A stretch of 64,000 nt of DNA. Origin: Betaproteobacteria bacterium. GTDB taxonomy: Bacteria; Pseudomonadota; Gammaproteobacteria; Burkholderiales; Thiobacillaceae. Shown here one piece after another: positions 27,144 through 36,342 of the stretch (position 1 is the first letter of the stretch; every line of letters starts with the position of its first letter). The notes under the pieces are model-generated. The model was not told the DNA's origin. It made no database searches and was given only the letters and a program-made list of their open reading frames with translations. The position numbers and the translations under genes were made by a program. Location of the stretch: positions 1 through 64,000 of the forward strand of contig JACRNB010000001.1 in assembly GCA_016219425.1 (NCBI GenBank), given 5' to 3'.

Positions 27144-27635
27144 TTAACCGGGCGTCCGGGAATGCCCTAACCAACGCCCCACCCGCTGGCGATAGCGGCG
27201 GTAGGCGTCGCCGAAGCGCGCTTCCAGGTGGGCTTCTTCATGCCGGATCACGCCGTAGCGCAACAGGAGCCAGATCAGAGGGGCGAAGGCCAGGGGCCAG
27301 GCGGTGTGCAGCAGCAGGGTGACGCCCAGGAAGATCAGCCAGTCCCCCAGGTAGATGGGATTGCGGGTGTATTGAAAGGGGCCGTCGATGCAGAGATGGC
27401 TGGCGGCCTGGTAGGGGTTCACCGTGGTGCGGTGACGCCGGAAGGTGAGCAGGGTCCAGGCAAACAGGGCCAGGCCCAGGGTGACAAGGGGCCAGCCCAG
27501 CAAGGGGTTGGCGCGGCCCAGGTCCAGAGGGGCCGCGAGCCAGTCCTGCTCCAGACGCCAGCCCGCATACAGCGCCGCGGCATAGGGCAGGGGCGGCAAC
27601 ATCAGGGTGGCGGGGCGGCGGGCGGGGTCGTGCAT
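27144..27635 (-). CDS. Isoprenylcysteine carboxyl methyltransferase-like membrane protein
   Basis: A 163-residue integral membrane protein of the ICMT/phospholipid methyltransferase type. It has about four hydrophobic segments (near 10-25, 43-60, 98-115 and 117-130) and the family motif GPFQYTRNPIYLGDWLIFLG near 83-102, which contacts SAM; EEAHLEARFGDAYRRYRQRV is the usual C-terminal end. The substrate in bacteria is unknown. Its ATG overlaps the folE stop by one base (TGATG), so it is read by coupling with folE. Confidence 0.82.
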   Translation of the reverse strand: MHDPARRPATLMLPPLPYAAALYAGWRLEQDWLAAPLDLGRANPLLGWPLVTLGLALFAWTLLTFRRHRTTVNPYQAASHLCIDGPFQYTRNPIYLGDWLIFLGVTLLLHTAWPLAFAPLIWLLLRYGVIRHEEAHLEARFGDAYRRYRQRVGRWLGHSRTPG

Positions 27636-28276
27636 CAGCGTCCCGGGGTGGAGATGGCGCGCAGGAATTCGTTGCGGTACTGGGCGTCGCTGCGGAAGCA
27701 GCCGGTGAAGGCCTGGGTCACCACCCGTTCGTCGCCGCGTCGGTCTTCGCCCAGGAGCAGGCAGAGCTGTTCCGCCTCGATCACGCATGCAGCGCCGCTG
27801 GCGCGGCCATGGGTGATGAGCGCCTCGGCGATGTCGCGCGTCATCCACTCCTGGTAGGTGAAGCGGTGGCCGATGGCGTCCACCATGCGGGCGATGCGGC
27901 CAAAACCGTGCAGACGCCCGCCCGGAATGTAGGCGACGTGCGCCACGCCCCGGAATGGCACCAGATGGTGCGGACAGACGCCGTGTACGGCGATGCCGCG
28001 GATCACCACCATGTCGTCGCGGGCGTCCTCGAAGCCATCCCCCAGGGCCTCGCCGGGGTCCAGTTCGTAGCCTCCCAGCAGACGGCGTTCCCACAGTTCC
28101 CGCACGCGGCGGGCGGTGCGCCCGGTGTGGGTGGAATCAGGGGCCACGCCGCAGGCGCGCAGCAGGTCGGTAACGGCCTGCTCGAACGCGGCGGGGTCAA
28201 AGCGGCCCGCCCGGGGGATGCCCAACTGGCCTTGGGGCGGCTGGCCGGGGCAGTCGTGGTCGCAGCAATCGCTCAT
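27635..28276 (-). CDS. folE: GTP cyclohydrolase I
   Basis: A 213-residue enzyme that makes dihydroneopterin triphosphate from GTP, the first step of folate synthesis. Zinc ligands are CPHHLVPFRG near 105 and the later CLLL cysteine near 176; the RIARMVDAIGHRFTYQEW segment is typical. I chose ATG 28276 (MSDCCDHDC), giving a length close to the family's; the N-terminus has extra cysteines and histidines. The product is the substrate of NudB, encoded at 55567-55995. Confidence 0.93.
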   Translation of the reverse strand: MSDCCDHDCPGQPPQGQLGIPRAGRFDPAAFEQAVTDLLRACGVAPDSTHTGRTARRVRELWERRLLGGYELDPGEALGDGFEDARDDMVVIRGIAVHGVCPHHLVPFRGVAHVAYIPGGRLHGFGRIARMVDAIGHRFTYQEWMTRDIAEALITHGRASGAACVIEAEQLCLLLGEDRRGDERVVTQAFTGCFRSDAQYRNEFLRAISTPGR

Positions 28277-28385
28277 GCGTGGAAATCCTGAATTGGCTTC
28301 GGGGCGAGCATACCCCGACAGGGGTAGATTCCCCAGCCAACGGCAGTGGTATCGTCGCCGCGACCGTTTCCTGGGGAGGATCATC

Positions 28386-29318
28386 GTGTCACAGCAGCAT
28401 CCCATCGTCGCCGTCACCGGCATGGCCGGGGCCGGCCTTTCCACCGTGCGACATGCGTTCAAGGCCGTGTTTGAACGGCTCCGCATCCAGCCCGCCATCG
28501 TCCATGGCGATGGCTTCCGCCGCTATACCGACCGGCAGTTTTCGGCCTTGCTGGATGAGGCGCGGGACAGCGGTCGGCGCATCTCCTGGTTTGGGCCGGA
28601 CTGCAACCATTTCCCGGAGCTGGAGGCCTTCTTCCACACCTACGGCGAGACCGGCAGCGGCGTGTTCCGGGAATACGCCCACAACGAGGTGCACGGTGCG
28701 CGCCTGAAGGTGGGGGCGGGGGAGTTCACTCCCTGGAAGCCCTTGCCCGCGCATAGCGATCTGCTGTTCTACGAAGGCCAGCACGGCGGCGTCATGGCCA
28801 GCACCTGGACCCGCCGCCAGGTGGATTCGCGCCACTTCCCCCCCGAGATCGACCGCCGCGTGGGCCGCTCCGGCATCGACGTGGCCCAGCATGTGGATCT
28901 GCTCATCGGCGTGGTGCCCGCCATCAACCTGGAGTGGATTCAGAAGATCCACCGGGATTGCGCCAAGGGCTACTGTTCGGTGGAAGAGTCGGTGGAGACC
29001 ATCCTGCGACGCATGGATGACTACCTTCATTACATCGTGCCGCAGTTCGGGCTGACCGACATCAACATCCAGCGCATGCCCCTGGTGGATGCTTCCAATC
29101 CCTTCATGGCGCGGGATGTGCCGGCGGACCATGAATCCATCCTGGTGATCCACTTCCGCGACAAGCGCCGCTATGACTTCGTGGACCTGATGCAGCGCAT
29201 CCCCGGTTCCCGCATGACCCGCTCCAGCACCATGACCGTGCCCGGCGGGGAGTTGAAGCTGGCGCTGGAGGTGATCTGCGCGCCGCTGTTGCAGGAGATG
29301 ATGGAGCGGCGGGGCTAG
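28386..29318 (+). CDS. prk: Phosphoribulokinase (class I)
   Basis: A 310-residue kinase that makes ribulose 1,5-bisphosphate from ribulose 5-phosphate in the Calvin cycle. The N-terminal P-loop reads VTGMAGAGLSTV; the missing lysine is usual for this class. VHGDGFRRY near 41, HSDLLFYEGQHGG near 122 and the C-terminal PGGELKLALEVI fit the bacterial octameric type. The start is GTG 28386 with GGGGAGGA before it. No RuBisCO or other cbb gene is in the window, and related kinases occur in heterotrophs, so carbon fixation is not proven. Confidence 0.92.
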   Translation: MSQQHPIVAVTGMAGAGLSTVRHAFKAVFERLRIQPAIVHGDGFRRYTDRQFSALLDEARDSGRRISWFGPDCNHFPELEAFFHTYGETGSGVFREYAHNEVHGARLKVGAGEFTPWKPLPAHSDLLFYEGQHGGVMASTWTRRQVDSRHFPPEIDRRVGRSGIDVAQHVDLLIGVVPAINLEWIQKIHRDCAKGYCSVEESVETILRRMDDYLHYIVPQFGLTDINIQRMPLVDASNPFMARDVPADHESILVIHFRDKRRYDFVDLMQRIPGSRMTRSSTMTVPGGELKLALEVICAPLLQEMMERRG

Positions 29319-29345
29319 GGCTGGTCGCGCCCGCCATCGTGGTTT

Positions 29346-29405
29346 CGCCCGGCACAGCCGGGCTCCTACAACGTCCGCCCTGTAGGAGCCCGGCTGTGCC
29401 GGGCG
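29346..29405. repeat. Palindromic repeat, family A copy 1 (hairpin after prk)
   Basis: Two 25-base arms (29346-29370 and 29381-29405) are exact inverted copies, centred on GCCGGGCTCCTAC, with a 10-base loop. A related copy lies at 43277-43349. It could fold as a strong RNA hairpin and protect or end the prk transcript. Confidence 0.9.
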
Positions 29406-29495
29406 ATTGCAACTGGGCGATGGTCGATTCGTCACTGAGGCGCCGCGACCGGTAGCCGCTGAAGTTGAACTTGAACAGCCAGGACCGGCTGTCCC

Positions 29496-30674
29496 CTATA
29501 TAAATATCTGCAACAGGTCGTTGAGAAAGCGCCGCCCCTGTTCCGTGGGCGTGACGCGGTGCAGGTCACGCGTGAGCAGGCCGCGTTCCCGCGCCTTTTC
29601 CATGCCCGGATTCAGGGCGCTTACCGCCAACCCGGTGCGGGCCTCGAACAGGTCCAGCGCAAAGCCGTCGTTGAGCCGTAGCGCGTTCATCATGAATTCA
29701 AAGATGCGGTCGTTGCGGGTAAGGGTCCGACGTTCTATCAACGTGGCTCCCTCACCCTCGACCCCTCCCCCGGGGGGGGAGGGGAGCAGCGCTTCCATGT
29801 AGGCGCGCGGGTGTTTCAGCCGCGCCTGACGCTCGATGCGGTCATGGAAGCTCAACTTGCCGTGCGCGCCCGCGCCGATTCCGAGGTAATCCCCGAAGGT
29901 CCAGTAATTCAGGTTGTGGCGGCAGCGCTGGCCTTCCCGCGCATGGGCCGAGGTCTCGTAGTGGCCGTAGCCCGCCGCACCCAGGGTGTCTTCCACCAGG
30001 GTCTGCATGTCGGCGGCGAGGTCGTCGTCCGGCAGGTCCGGCGGGGCGGCGGCGAAGGGGGTGTTGGGTTCCAGGGTGAGGTGGTAGGCGCTGAGGTGGC
30101 CCGGTCCCAGGGCGATGGCGGTCTCCATATCCGTCCGCATCTGGGCCAGGGTCTGCCCTGGCAGGGCGTACATCAGGTCGAGATTGACGCGTTCGAACAG
30201 GGTGAGCGCCTGCTCCGCCGCCGTGCGCGCCTGGGCGCTGTCATGGATGCGGCCCAGGGCCTGGAGGTGGGCGTCGTTGAAGCTCTGGATGCCGAGCGAG
30301 AGGCGGTTCACCCCGGCGTCGCGGTAGCCCCGGAAGCGGGCGGCCTCGAACGTGCCGGGGTTGGCCTCCAGGGTGATTTCGGCCAGGGGCGAGACCCTGA
30401 GCAGGGTGCGCGCGGTGGTGAGCAGGCGGTCGATGGCCGCGGGCGAGAACAGGCTGGGGGTGCCGCCGCCGATGAAGATGCTGCCGATTTCGCGTCCCCA
30501 TACCGAGGGGACGGATTGCTCCAGGTCGCGCGTCAGGGCGTCGAGGTAGCGCGCCTCGGGCAGAGGTTCATTGCGCGTGGCGTGGGAGTTGAAATCGCAA
30601 TACGGGCACTTCCGCACGCACCAGGGCAGGTGCACGTAGAGGGCGAGAGGGGGCGGGGTGGTGAGCCGGTTCAT
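29496..30674 (-). CDS. hemW: Radical SAM heme chaperone HemW with in-frame insert
   Basis: A 392-residue radical-SAM protein that hands heme to respiratory enzymes. The cluster motif CPYCDFNSH lies near 24-32, followed by GGGTPSLF near 68 and the HemW C-terminal domain (FEFMMNALRLNDGF near 325). About 17 residues near 297-313 (LPSPPGGGVEGEGATL) interrupt the normal path from AYMEAL to the RR segment. The DNA there (about 29741-29793) matches palindromic sequence found before bioF. The frame stays open, so the protein is probably made with this extra loop. It is the last gene of the run STPK-PP2C-rph-rdgB-hemW. Confidence 0.93.
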   Translation of the reverse strand: MNRLTTPPPLALYVHLPWCVRKCPYCDFNSHATRNEPLPEARYLDALTRDLEQSVPSVWGREIGSIFIGGGTPSLFSPAAIDRLLTTARTLLRVSPLAEITLEANPGTFEAARFRGYRDAGVNRLSLGIQSFNDAHLQALGRIHDSAQARTAAEQALTLFERVNLDLMYALPGQTLAQMRTDMETAIALGPGHLSAYHLTLEPNTPFAAAPPDLPDDDLAADMQTLVEDTLGAAGYGHYETSAHAREGQRCRHNLNYWTFGDYLGIGAGAHGKLSFHDRIERQARLKHPRAYMEALLPSPPGGGVEGEGATLIERRTLTRNDRIFEFMMNALRLNDGFALDLFEARTGLAVSALNPGMEKARERGLLTRDLHRVTPTEQGRRFLNDLLQIFI

Positions 30675-30692
30675 CTGGCGGGGGGGGGGGCG

Positions 30693-30751
30693 GTAGCGCC
30701 GGCATCCCTGCCGGCACGTTCAGAGAGAGCCGGCAGGGATGCCGGCGCTAC
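30693..30751. repeat. Palindromic repeat, family B copy 1
   Basis: Exact 23-base arms (30693-30715 and 30729-30751) around GCCGGCATCCCTGCCGGC, with a 13-base loop. It lies in the short gap between rdgB and hemW. A close copy is at 45400-45452. Confidence 0.9.
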
Positions 30752-30755
30752 AGGG

Positions 30756-31346
30756 TCAATCCAGCGCCTTCAGCCTTTCCACCAGGGTGCGCAGGGCCTG
30801 GCCGCGGTGGCTGATGGCGTTCTTTTCGTCCTGCGGCAGTTCCGCGCCGGTTTGCCCCAGGTGCGGCAGGAGAAAGTAGGGGTCGTAGCCGAAGCCGCCA
30901 TCGCCGCGCGGGGTGTCGATGATCTCGCCGTGCCAGGCGCCTTCGGCAATGATGGGGGTGGGGTCGTCGGCGTAGCGCACATAGACCATGACGCAGTAGT
31001 AGTGCGCGCGGCGGTCGCTCTGGCCTTTGAGGGATTCGATCAGCTTGTCGTTGTTGCGCGCGTCGCTCTTGGGCTCGCCGGCGAAGCGGGCGGAGTAGAC
31101 GCCGGGCGCGCCGTTGAGGGCGGATACGCAGATGCCGGAGTCGTCCGCCAGGGCGGGCAGCCCGGTGTGGGCGGAGGCGTGGCGGGCCTTGGCGATGCAG
31201 TTTTCGACGAAGGTGACGTGCGGCTCCGGGCATTCCGGTACGCCGAACGCGCCTTGCGGCATGGCCTCGATGGCCAGGGGTTCGAGGATGCGGGAGATCT
31301 CGCGCAGCTTGCCGGCGTTGTTGGAGGCGATGACGATCTTTTTCAT
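30756..31346 (-). CDS. rdgB: XTP/dITP diphosphatase
   Basis: A 196-residue Ham1-type pyrophosphatase that removes dITP and XTP from the nucleotide pool. It starts with KKIVIASNNAGKLREI, and ALADDSGI near 67, GFGYDPYF near 148 and the C-terminal ISHRGQALR near 178 are the family's substrate and metal sites. It lies between rph (72 bp upstream) and hemW on the same strand. Confidence 0.96.
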   Translation of the reverse strand: MKKIVIASNNAGKLREISRILEPLAIEAMPQGAFGVPECPEPHVTFVENCIAKARHASAHTGLPALADDSGICVSALNGAPGVYSARFAGEPKSDARNNDKLIESLKGQSDRRAHYYCVMVYVRYADDPTPIIAEGAWHGEIIDTPRGDGGFGYDPYFLLPHLGQTGAELPQDEKNAISHRGQALRTLVERLKALD

Positions 31347-31369
31347 GGGGTACGAAGGCGTGAGGTTAA

Positions 31370-31416
31370 AGGTGGGGCGGGCTTCAGCCCGCCTTGGCCG
31401 GATGAATCCGGCCCTA
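31370..31416. repeat. Double hairpin between rph and rdgB
   Basis: GGGCGGGCTTCAGCCCGCC and GGCCGGATGAATCCGGCC form two adjacent small hairpins. They look like another REP-type unit rather than a terminator, as no T run follows on the minus strand. Confidence 0.7.
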
Positions 31417-31418
31417 CA

Positions 31419-32141
31419 TTAATTCAGTGCGGCCCGTTGCGCCGCCATGAGTTCGCGGATGCCCTTTTCCGCCAAGTCGAGCAGGGCGTTGAGTTCGGCG
31501 CGGCTGAAGGCGGCGCCTTCCGCTGTGCCTTGCACCTCGATCAGGTTGCCGCCCAGCATCACCACGTTCATGTCGGTGTCGCAGGCCACGTCTTCGGCGT
31601 AGTCCAGGTCCAGCACCGGCTGGCCTTCCCAGACGCCGACGGAGATGGCGGCGACCTGGTCCTTCAGGACGCTGGCGGGCAGTTTGCCCTCGCGCACCAG
31701 CCATTCCATGGCGTCGTGCACCGCCACCCAGGCGCCGGTGATGCTGGCGGTGCGGGTGCCGCCGTCGGCCTGGAGTACGTCGCAGTCGATGTGCAGGGTG
31801 CGTTCGCCCAGCTTGCTGAGGTCCACCGCCGCGCGCAGGGAGCGCCCGATCAGACGCTGGATCTCCTGGGTGCGTCCGCTCTGTTTGCCGCGCGCGGCCT
31901 CGCGGTCGCCGCGGGTGTGGGTGGCGCGCGGCAGCATGCCGTATTCCGCCGTGAGCCAGCCGCCGCCCGACCCTTTGACGTGGAACGGGACTTTTTCCAG
32001 CACGCTGGCGGTGCATAGCACCTTGGTGTCGCCGCATTCCAGCAGCACGCTGCCTTCGGCGTGCTTGGTGTATTGACGGGTGAGGCGAACGGGGCGCAAC
32101 TGGTCAGCGGCGCGCCCGGAGGGGCGTTGCGGGTAATCCAT
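31419..32141 (-). CDS. rph: Ribonuclease PH
   Basis: A 240-residue phosphorolytic exoribonuclease that trims tRNA 3' ends. [18 protein letters not shown] at the start, [12 protein letters not shown] near 66, [15 protein letters not shown] near 91 and [20 protein letters not shown] near 114 are all typical. I chose ATG 32141 ([10 protein letters not shown]), which is the family's start; a longer reading enters the phosphatase gene. It follows the PP2C gene by 10 bp. Confidence 0.96.
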   Translation of the reverse strand: MDYPQRPSGRAADQLRPVRLTRQYTKHAEGSVLLECGDTKVLCTASVLEKVPFHVKGSGGGWLTAEYGMLPRATHTRGDREAARGKQSGRTQEIQRLIGRSLRAAVDLSKLGERTLHIDCDVLQADGGTRTASITGAWVAVHDAMEWLVREGKLPASVLKDQVAAISVGVWEGQPVLDLDYAEDVACDTDMNVVMLGGNLIEVQGTAEGAAFSRAELNALLDLAEKGIRELMAAQRAALN

Positions 32142-32151
32142 GGGGGTTCCT

Positions 32152-33081
32152 TCAGGGCTTGAGCTTGGGTTTGGTCTTGATCTTGTCCAGCTTGGCCTGG
32201 ATCTCGGCCAGGGCCTGATCCAGTTCGTCGTCGCTGGGCGGGGGCGGTGCGGATTTGTCGCTGAGGTTGCGGATCTGGGTGGTGAACCCGTCCAGCCCCA
32301 GGCCATCGCCCGCCACCAGTTGGTCGGTATCGAAGTGTTCGTTGCCGTAACGCAGGGCCACCATGGAGAGATTGTCGCAGCCCGGGCCGGCGCGGAATTC
32401 GGCGTGATCCATGATGTGTTTCACCGCCCGTTCCAGGGGGTAGGCGCGCAGGGTGGAGAACATCTCCTGCGGCGTGAGTTCGGGCCAGACGCCATCCGTG
32501 CACAGCAGCAGTACATCCTGCTCGCGCAGTTTGATGGTCTGGCTCAGTTCGATGTCCGGCAGCATGTAGCCGCCGATGGAGTTGTAGAGCTTGTTGCGAT
32601 CCGGGTGGATCGACATGTCGGCTTCGCTGATGTGGCCCCGTTCAAACATCTGTTGCACGGCGGAATGGTCGCGCGTGCGGCTGACCATGCCATGACGGTT
32701 GAAGTGGTACAGGCGCGAGTCGCCCACATGCGCCCAACAGGCCTCGTCGCCCTGTACCACGCAGACCACGCAGGTGGTGCGCGGCGGGTCGGCCATGCGT
32801 TTGCGCAGGGCGTACTCGTTTACTGCGTCGTGCGCGGCGTAGATGGCGTCGAGCAGAAAGGCGGGAAGGTCGGGCAGGGTGGGTTGGGCGCGGGTCTGGA
32901 ACAGGTCAACCACCACCTGCACCGTCAGTTGCGAGGCGATTTCGCCCAGGCTGTGGCCGCCCATGCCGTCGCACAAGGCCATCACCACGGACTCCGGGGT
33001 GTAGGCATAGGCCACGCGGTCCTCGTTCTGGGGGCGACCGCCCGTGCGGCTGGCCTGGTAGATGGCGTAGTTCATGCTCAT
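32152..33081 (-). CDS. PP2C-type Ser/Thr protein phosphatase
   Basis: A 309-residue metal-dependent phosphatase. Motifs in order: RPQNEDR near 17, LCDGMGGHS near 38, HVGDSRLY near 117, LCTDGVWPE near 196 and CDNLSMVAL near 243. After about residue 260 there is a proline- and lysine-rich tail. It overlaps the Ser/Thr kinase gene by 4 bp (ATGA), so kinase and phosphatase are made together and should reverse one another. The targets are unknown. Confidence 0.93.
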   Translation of the reverse strand: MSMNYAIYQASRTGGRPQNEDRVAYAYTPESVVMALCDGMGGHSLGEIASQLTVQVVVDLFQTRAQPTLPDLPAFLLDAIYAAHDAVNEYALRKRMADPPRTTCVVCVVQGDEACWAHVGDSRLYHFNRHGMVSRTRDHSAVQQMFERGHISEADMSIHPDRNKLYNSIGGYMLPDIELSQTIKLREQDVLLLCTDGVWPELTPQEMFSTLRAYPLERAVKHIMDHAEFRAGPGCDNLSMVALRYGNEHFDTDQLVAGDGLGLDGFTTQIRNLSDKSAPPPPSDDELDQALAEIQAKLDKIKTKPKLKP

Positions 33082-34013
33082 GACCGCAGGCGCTCCTTGA
33101 TCAAGCCGAAAAGGGAGGGTTTGTCAGGTTTGGGCGCGGGCGTCATCTCGATCAGGCGTTTTTGTACGGTGAATACGCTTTGGGGACGTTCGGTGTAATT
33201 GAGTCGGAGCATGTGGTCAATGAGCTCCAGCAACGCGGTCGAGTACTCCCCCCCGTGGGACTTGGTCATCAGGTTCAGGGCATCCCGTTTCATGCGCGCG
33301 TCCGCGGCGGGCGGTGGATTGCGGGTGATGCAGGCGTACATGCTGGCGCCCACGCTGTAGATATCCGTCCAGGGGCCCAGCCGTTCGCGCTGGCTGTAGA
33401 CCTCGGGCGGGGCGAATCCGGGGGTGTACATGGTGGAGGCGAACTGGAGATCCTGATTCAGTGCATTGCGCGCCGCGCCGAAGTCCAGCAGCACCGGCGA
33501 GCCGTCGGTGCGCAGGTAGATGTTGGAGGGCTTGATGTCCAAATGCAGGATGCGGTTGGTATGCACCTCGCGCAGGCCGTTCAGGAGCTGCACGAACACG
33601 CTGCGAATGAAGGGTTCGCGCAGGGGCTCCTGAGTGGCGGTGATGTGCTTCTGCAAGGTCCGCCCCAGTTCGTACTTCATCACCATATATACAGTGTCAT
33701 TGGCGCGGAAGAAGTTGCTGACGCGAATCACGTTGGGGTGCTGGATGCCCGCCAGGGCGCGGCCTTCCTCAAAGAAGCACTTCATGCCGTAGCGAAAGGA
33801 AGCGTTCTTGTCCTCCGACAGCGGGTGGACGGTGCCCAGCCCATCCCGGGTAACCACCCCTCCCGGCATGTATTCCTTGATCGCCACCGGCTGGCTTTCC
33901 ATGTCGTAGGCGAGATAAACGAGGGAGAAACCGCCGCCGCCGATCTGCCGGTCGATGACGTACTCGCCCAAACGAGTTCCGGGGGCGAGGGGGTCCGTTG
34001 ATTGAGAGGCCAT
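33078..34013 (-). CDS. Hanks-type Ser/Thr protein kinase
   Basis: A 311-residue soluble kinase without a membrane anchor. The glycine loop IGGGGFSLVYLAY lies near 20-32, the ATP lysine in VAIKEYMP near 47, the catalytic loop is HLDIKPSN (HLD in place of HRD) near 157 and DFGAAR follows near 178. The activation region contains TMYTPGFAPPE. It heads the operon kinase-PP2C-rph-rdgB-hemW and is divergent from yicC across 55 bp. Confidence 0.93.
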   Translation of the reverse strand: MASQSTDPLAPGTRLGEYVIDRQIGGGGFSLVYLAYDMESQPVAIKEYMPGGVVTRDGLGTVHPLSEDKNASFRYGMKCFFEEGRALAGIQHPNVIRVSNFFRANDTVYMVMKYELGRTLQKHITATQEPLREPFIRSVFVQLLNGLREVHTNRILHLDIKPSNIYLRTDGSPVLLDFGAARNALNQDLQFASTMYTPGFAPPEVYSQRERLGPWTDIYSVGASMYACITRNPPPAADARMKRDALNLMTKSHGGEYSTALLELIDHMLRLNYTERPQSVFTVQKRLIEMTPAPKPDKPSLFGLIKERLRS

Positions 34014-34031
34014 GAATCCGCGAGATATGAT
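34002..34031 (+). promoter_or_regulatory. Likely sigma-70 promoter of yicC
   Basis: TTGAGA (34002-34007), an 18-base spacer and TATGAT (34026-34031) lie 37 bases before the yicC ATG. The -35 part overlaps the first codons of the divergent kinase gene. Confidence 0.55.
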
Positions 34032-34068
34032 GCTTTTTTAATAAACCACTTGAAGGATAACCAAGAAC

Positions 34069-34965
34069 ATGACCGCCATGAAGGAAACCGCACGCGAACC
34101 GTTGCGCAGCATGACCGGATACGCCGTGGAGACGGCCCAGGTTCCGGCGGGTCAGGTAAGCCTGGAACTGCGTTCCGTGAATTCCCGCTTTCTCGACCTC
34201 TCCTTCCGCATGGGCGATGACTTCCGCGCCCTGGAGCCCGCACTGCGCGAGCGGATATCCGCCCGGGTCAAGCGCGGCAAGATGGAATGTCGACTGAATC
34301 TGTCCGCCACGCGGGATACCACCCTGCCGGCGGAACCCAATGCCGCCCTGTTAAACCAGCTTGCCGCCCTGGCCGGGGCCGTACGCCGCATCCTGCCCGA
34401 GTCTCCGCCCCTGACCACGGCGGAAGTGCTGCGCTGGCCCGGCATGCTGGGGGAGGACACGCCGAACCCCGAGGCCCTGCATGCCGCGGCCCTGGGGCTG
34501 CTCGATCGGACCCTGGCGCAGTTCGATGCCAGCCGGGCGAGAGAAGGCGACAAGTTGCGTCAGATCATTCGGGAGCGGCTGGACGCCATTCGTGCACAGA
34601 TCGCCATCATTCGTCCGCGCACCCCGGAGATCGTGGCGGCGTACCGCGAAAAGCTCGCGGCCCGGCTGGCAGAACTGATGGCCTCGCCGGACCAGGATCG
34701 CATCCACCAGGAGGTGGCCCTGTTCGCGCAGAAGATCGACGTGGACGAAGAACTGGATCGTCTGGGTGCACATCTGGATGAGGTGGAGCGCGTGTTGAGC
34801 CACGGCGGCGCAGCCGGCAAGCGCCTGGACTTCCTCATGCAGGAACTCAACCGCGAGGCCAATACACTGGGCTCCAAGTCCGTGGCCGTAGAACTGACCC
34901 GCGCCTCAGTGGAACTGAAGGTGTTGATCGAACAGATGCGGGAACAGGTGCAGAACATTGAATAG
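34069..34965 (+). CDS. yicC: YicC family endoribonuclease
   Basis: A 298-residue protein of the YicC family, whose members were shown to be endoribonucleases that take part in RNA decay. Features are SMTGYAVETAQ near 11, LELRSVNSRFLDLSFRM near 29, RISARVKRGKMEC near 62, and the C-terminal DUF1732 part: FAQKIDVDEELDRL near 222, KRLDFLMQELNREANTLGSK near 256. It lies alone on the plus strand before the porin gene. Confidence 0.93.
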   Translation: MTAMKETAREPLRSMTGYAVETAQVPAGQVSLELRSVNSRFLDLSFRMGDDFRALEPALRERISARVKRGKMECRLNLSATRDTTLPAEPNAALLNQLAALAGAVRRILPESPPLTTAEVLRWPGMLGEDTPNPEALHAAALGLLDRTLAQFDASRAREGDKLRQIIRERLDAIRAQIAIIRPRTPEIVAAYREKLAARLAELMASPDQDRIHQEVALFAQKIDVDEELDRLGAHLDEVERVLSHGGAAGKRLDFLMQELNREANTLGSKSVAVELTRASVELKVLIEQMREQVQNIE

Positions 34966-35238
34966 CGCGGCTCAAGCGCTTCCCCGTCATGACGTTGTGA
35001 AGTCGGATAGGGAAGGCGCGGAGAGGGTGTGTGGCGCATTCGCAACGACCTTGTTGCGCAGCCGCAACGTAGCGAAAAAAAACCTCTTGCAAAGTAACAA
35101 GCGATTTGCGCCCGCCTGATGTGGTTTGAAAGAATGCGGCCAACTTCTCGCGCGAGAGGTTTTTAAAGCCCCTAGGGTTCCGGCCAAGTGTCATGGCCTG
35201 AAGGGCGTAAGTTCATCAACCTGATAGGAGTACTTAAG
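34966..35238. other. yicC-porin intergenic region with CGCAAC/GTTGCG palindrome
   Basis: This 273-bp stretch has no gene and probably carries a long leader for the porin. An exact inverted repeat CGCAAC-GACCTT-GTTGCG lies at 35041-35058, followed by an A-rich run. TAGGAG at 35225-35230 is the porin SD. I could not assign promoter hexamers. Confidence 0.5.
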
Positions 35239-36234
35239 ATGAAGAAGTCCCTGATCGCTCTGGCTGTTGCTGGCGCCTTTGCCGCTCCCGCTTTCGCCGC
35301 TTCCTCCAACGTGGACATCTACGGCCAAGCCCGTGTTTCCATCAACCATGGTGACAAGAACGCAGGCTGGACCGTGTCTGACCAGGTTTCCCGCGTTGGT
35401 ATCAAGGGTTCCGAAGATCTGGGTGGCGGCATGAAGGCCATTTGGCAGTGGGAATCCCAGTTGAACAACCTGGACAACAACAGCACTGCTGGCGTTAGCA
35501 CTGCTTCCGTTACCGGCACCACCCAGCGCAACACCTTCATCGGTCTGGCCGGTGGTTTCGGTACCGTTCTGGCTGGTACTCATGACAGCCCCTACAAGCT
35601 GGCCGGCTCTGCCGACATCTTTGGTGATACCGCCGCTGACTCCCAGAAGGCCACCAGCGGCATCATCGGTCGCAACAGCTTCGACACCCGCGCCAACAAT
35701 GCTACCGCCTACATCTCTCCCGATTGGAGCGGTTTCCACTTTGCCATCGCTGGTTTCGCTGCTGAAGAAGGCGCGGCTGGTAACTCCCGTGGTCTGTGGG
35801 GCGCTCAGTCCCTGGCCCTGGTGTACGCCAATGGCCCCCTGAAGGTTACCGGCGGCTGGGAGCGTTATGACAAGGAATTTGGCGCGGGCGGCGCTGAAGA
35901 CAAGGACGCCTACAAGCTGAATGCCGCTTACAAGATCGGTGATGTCGGTCTGGGCCTGACCTGGGAATCTTCTGATCCCAGCAACGCTGCTGGCACCAAG
36001 AAGGACAAGGGTCTGCTGGCCTCCATCACCTACGGCATGGGCCCCATCACCCTGGGCTACCAGTACGGCAAGTTCGACGACAAGAACGGTACGGCTGACC
36101 TGACCCGTAACACGGTCGGCGCCTACTACGCCCTGTCCAAGCGTACCCAGTCCTACCTGGCTTACAACAAGGACAACAACCAGACCGCTGCGGATGCTGC
36201 GACCTGGACCGTTGGTCTGAACCACAGCTTCTAA
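35239..36234 (+). CDS. Gram-negative porin
   Basis: A 331-residue outer-membrane porin of the betaproteobacterial type. The signal peptide MKKSLIALAVAGAFAAPAFA is followed by SSNVDIYGQARVS, the usual first strand. The protein ends in aromatic NHSF, the signal for outer-membrane insertion. The DNA uses a narrow codon set and is less GC-rich than its neighbours, as expected for a very highly expressed gene. ATG 35239 is preceded by TAGGAG. A strong terminator follows. Confidence 0.95.
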   Translation: MKKSLIALAVAGAFAAPAFAASSNVDIYGQARVSINHGDKNAGWTVSDQVSRVGIKGSEDLGGGMKAIWQWESQLNNLDNNSTAGVSTASVTGTTQRNTFIGLAGGFGTVLAGTHDSPYKLAGSADIFGDTAADSQKATSGIIGRNSFDTRANNATAYISPDWSGFHFAIAGFAAEEGAAGNSRGLWGAQSLALVYANGPLKVTGGWERYDKEFGAGGAEDKDAYKLNAAYKIGDVGLGLTWESSDPSNAAGTKKDKGLLASITYGMGPITLGYQYGKFDDKNGTADLTRNTVGAYYALSKRTQSYLAYNKDNNQTAADAATWTVGLNHSF

Positions 36235-36264
36235 TCCGGCTTCAAGCCTGATCGGTAGTCTGTA

Positions 36265-36298
36265 ACGGGCGCGGCGCAAGCCGCGCCCGTTTTGTTTT
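36265..36298 (+). terminator. Rho-independent terminator of the porin gene
   Basis: An 11-bp stem (ACGGGCGCGGC / GCCGCGCCCGT) with a GCAA loop is followed by TTTGTTTT. It begins 31 bases after the porin stop. Confidence 0.92.
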
Positions 36299-36342
36299 GT
36301 GCGGGGCATTGTTAGACTCACAGTCGCCAAGAGGAAATGTCC

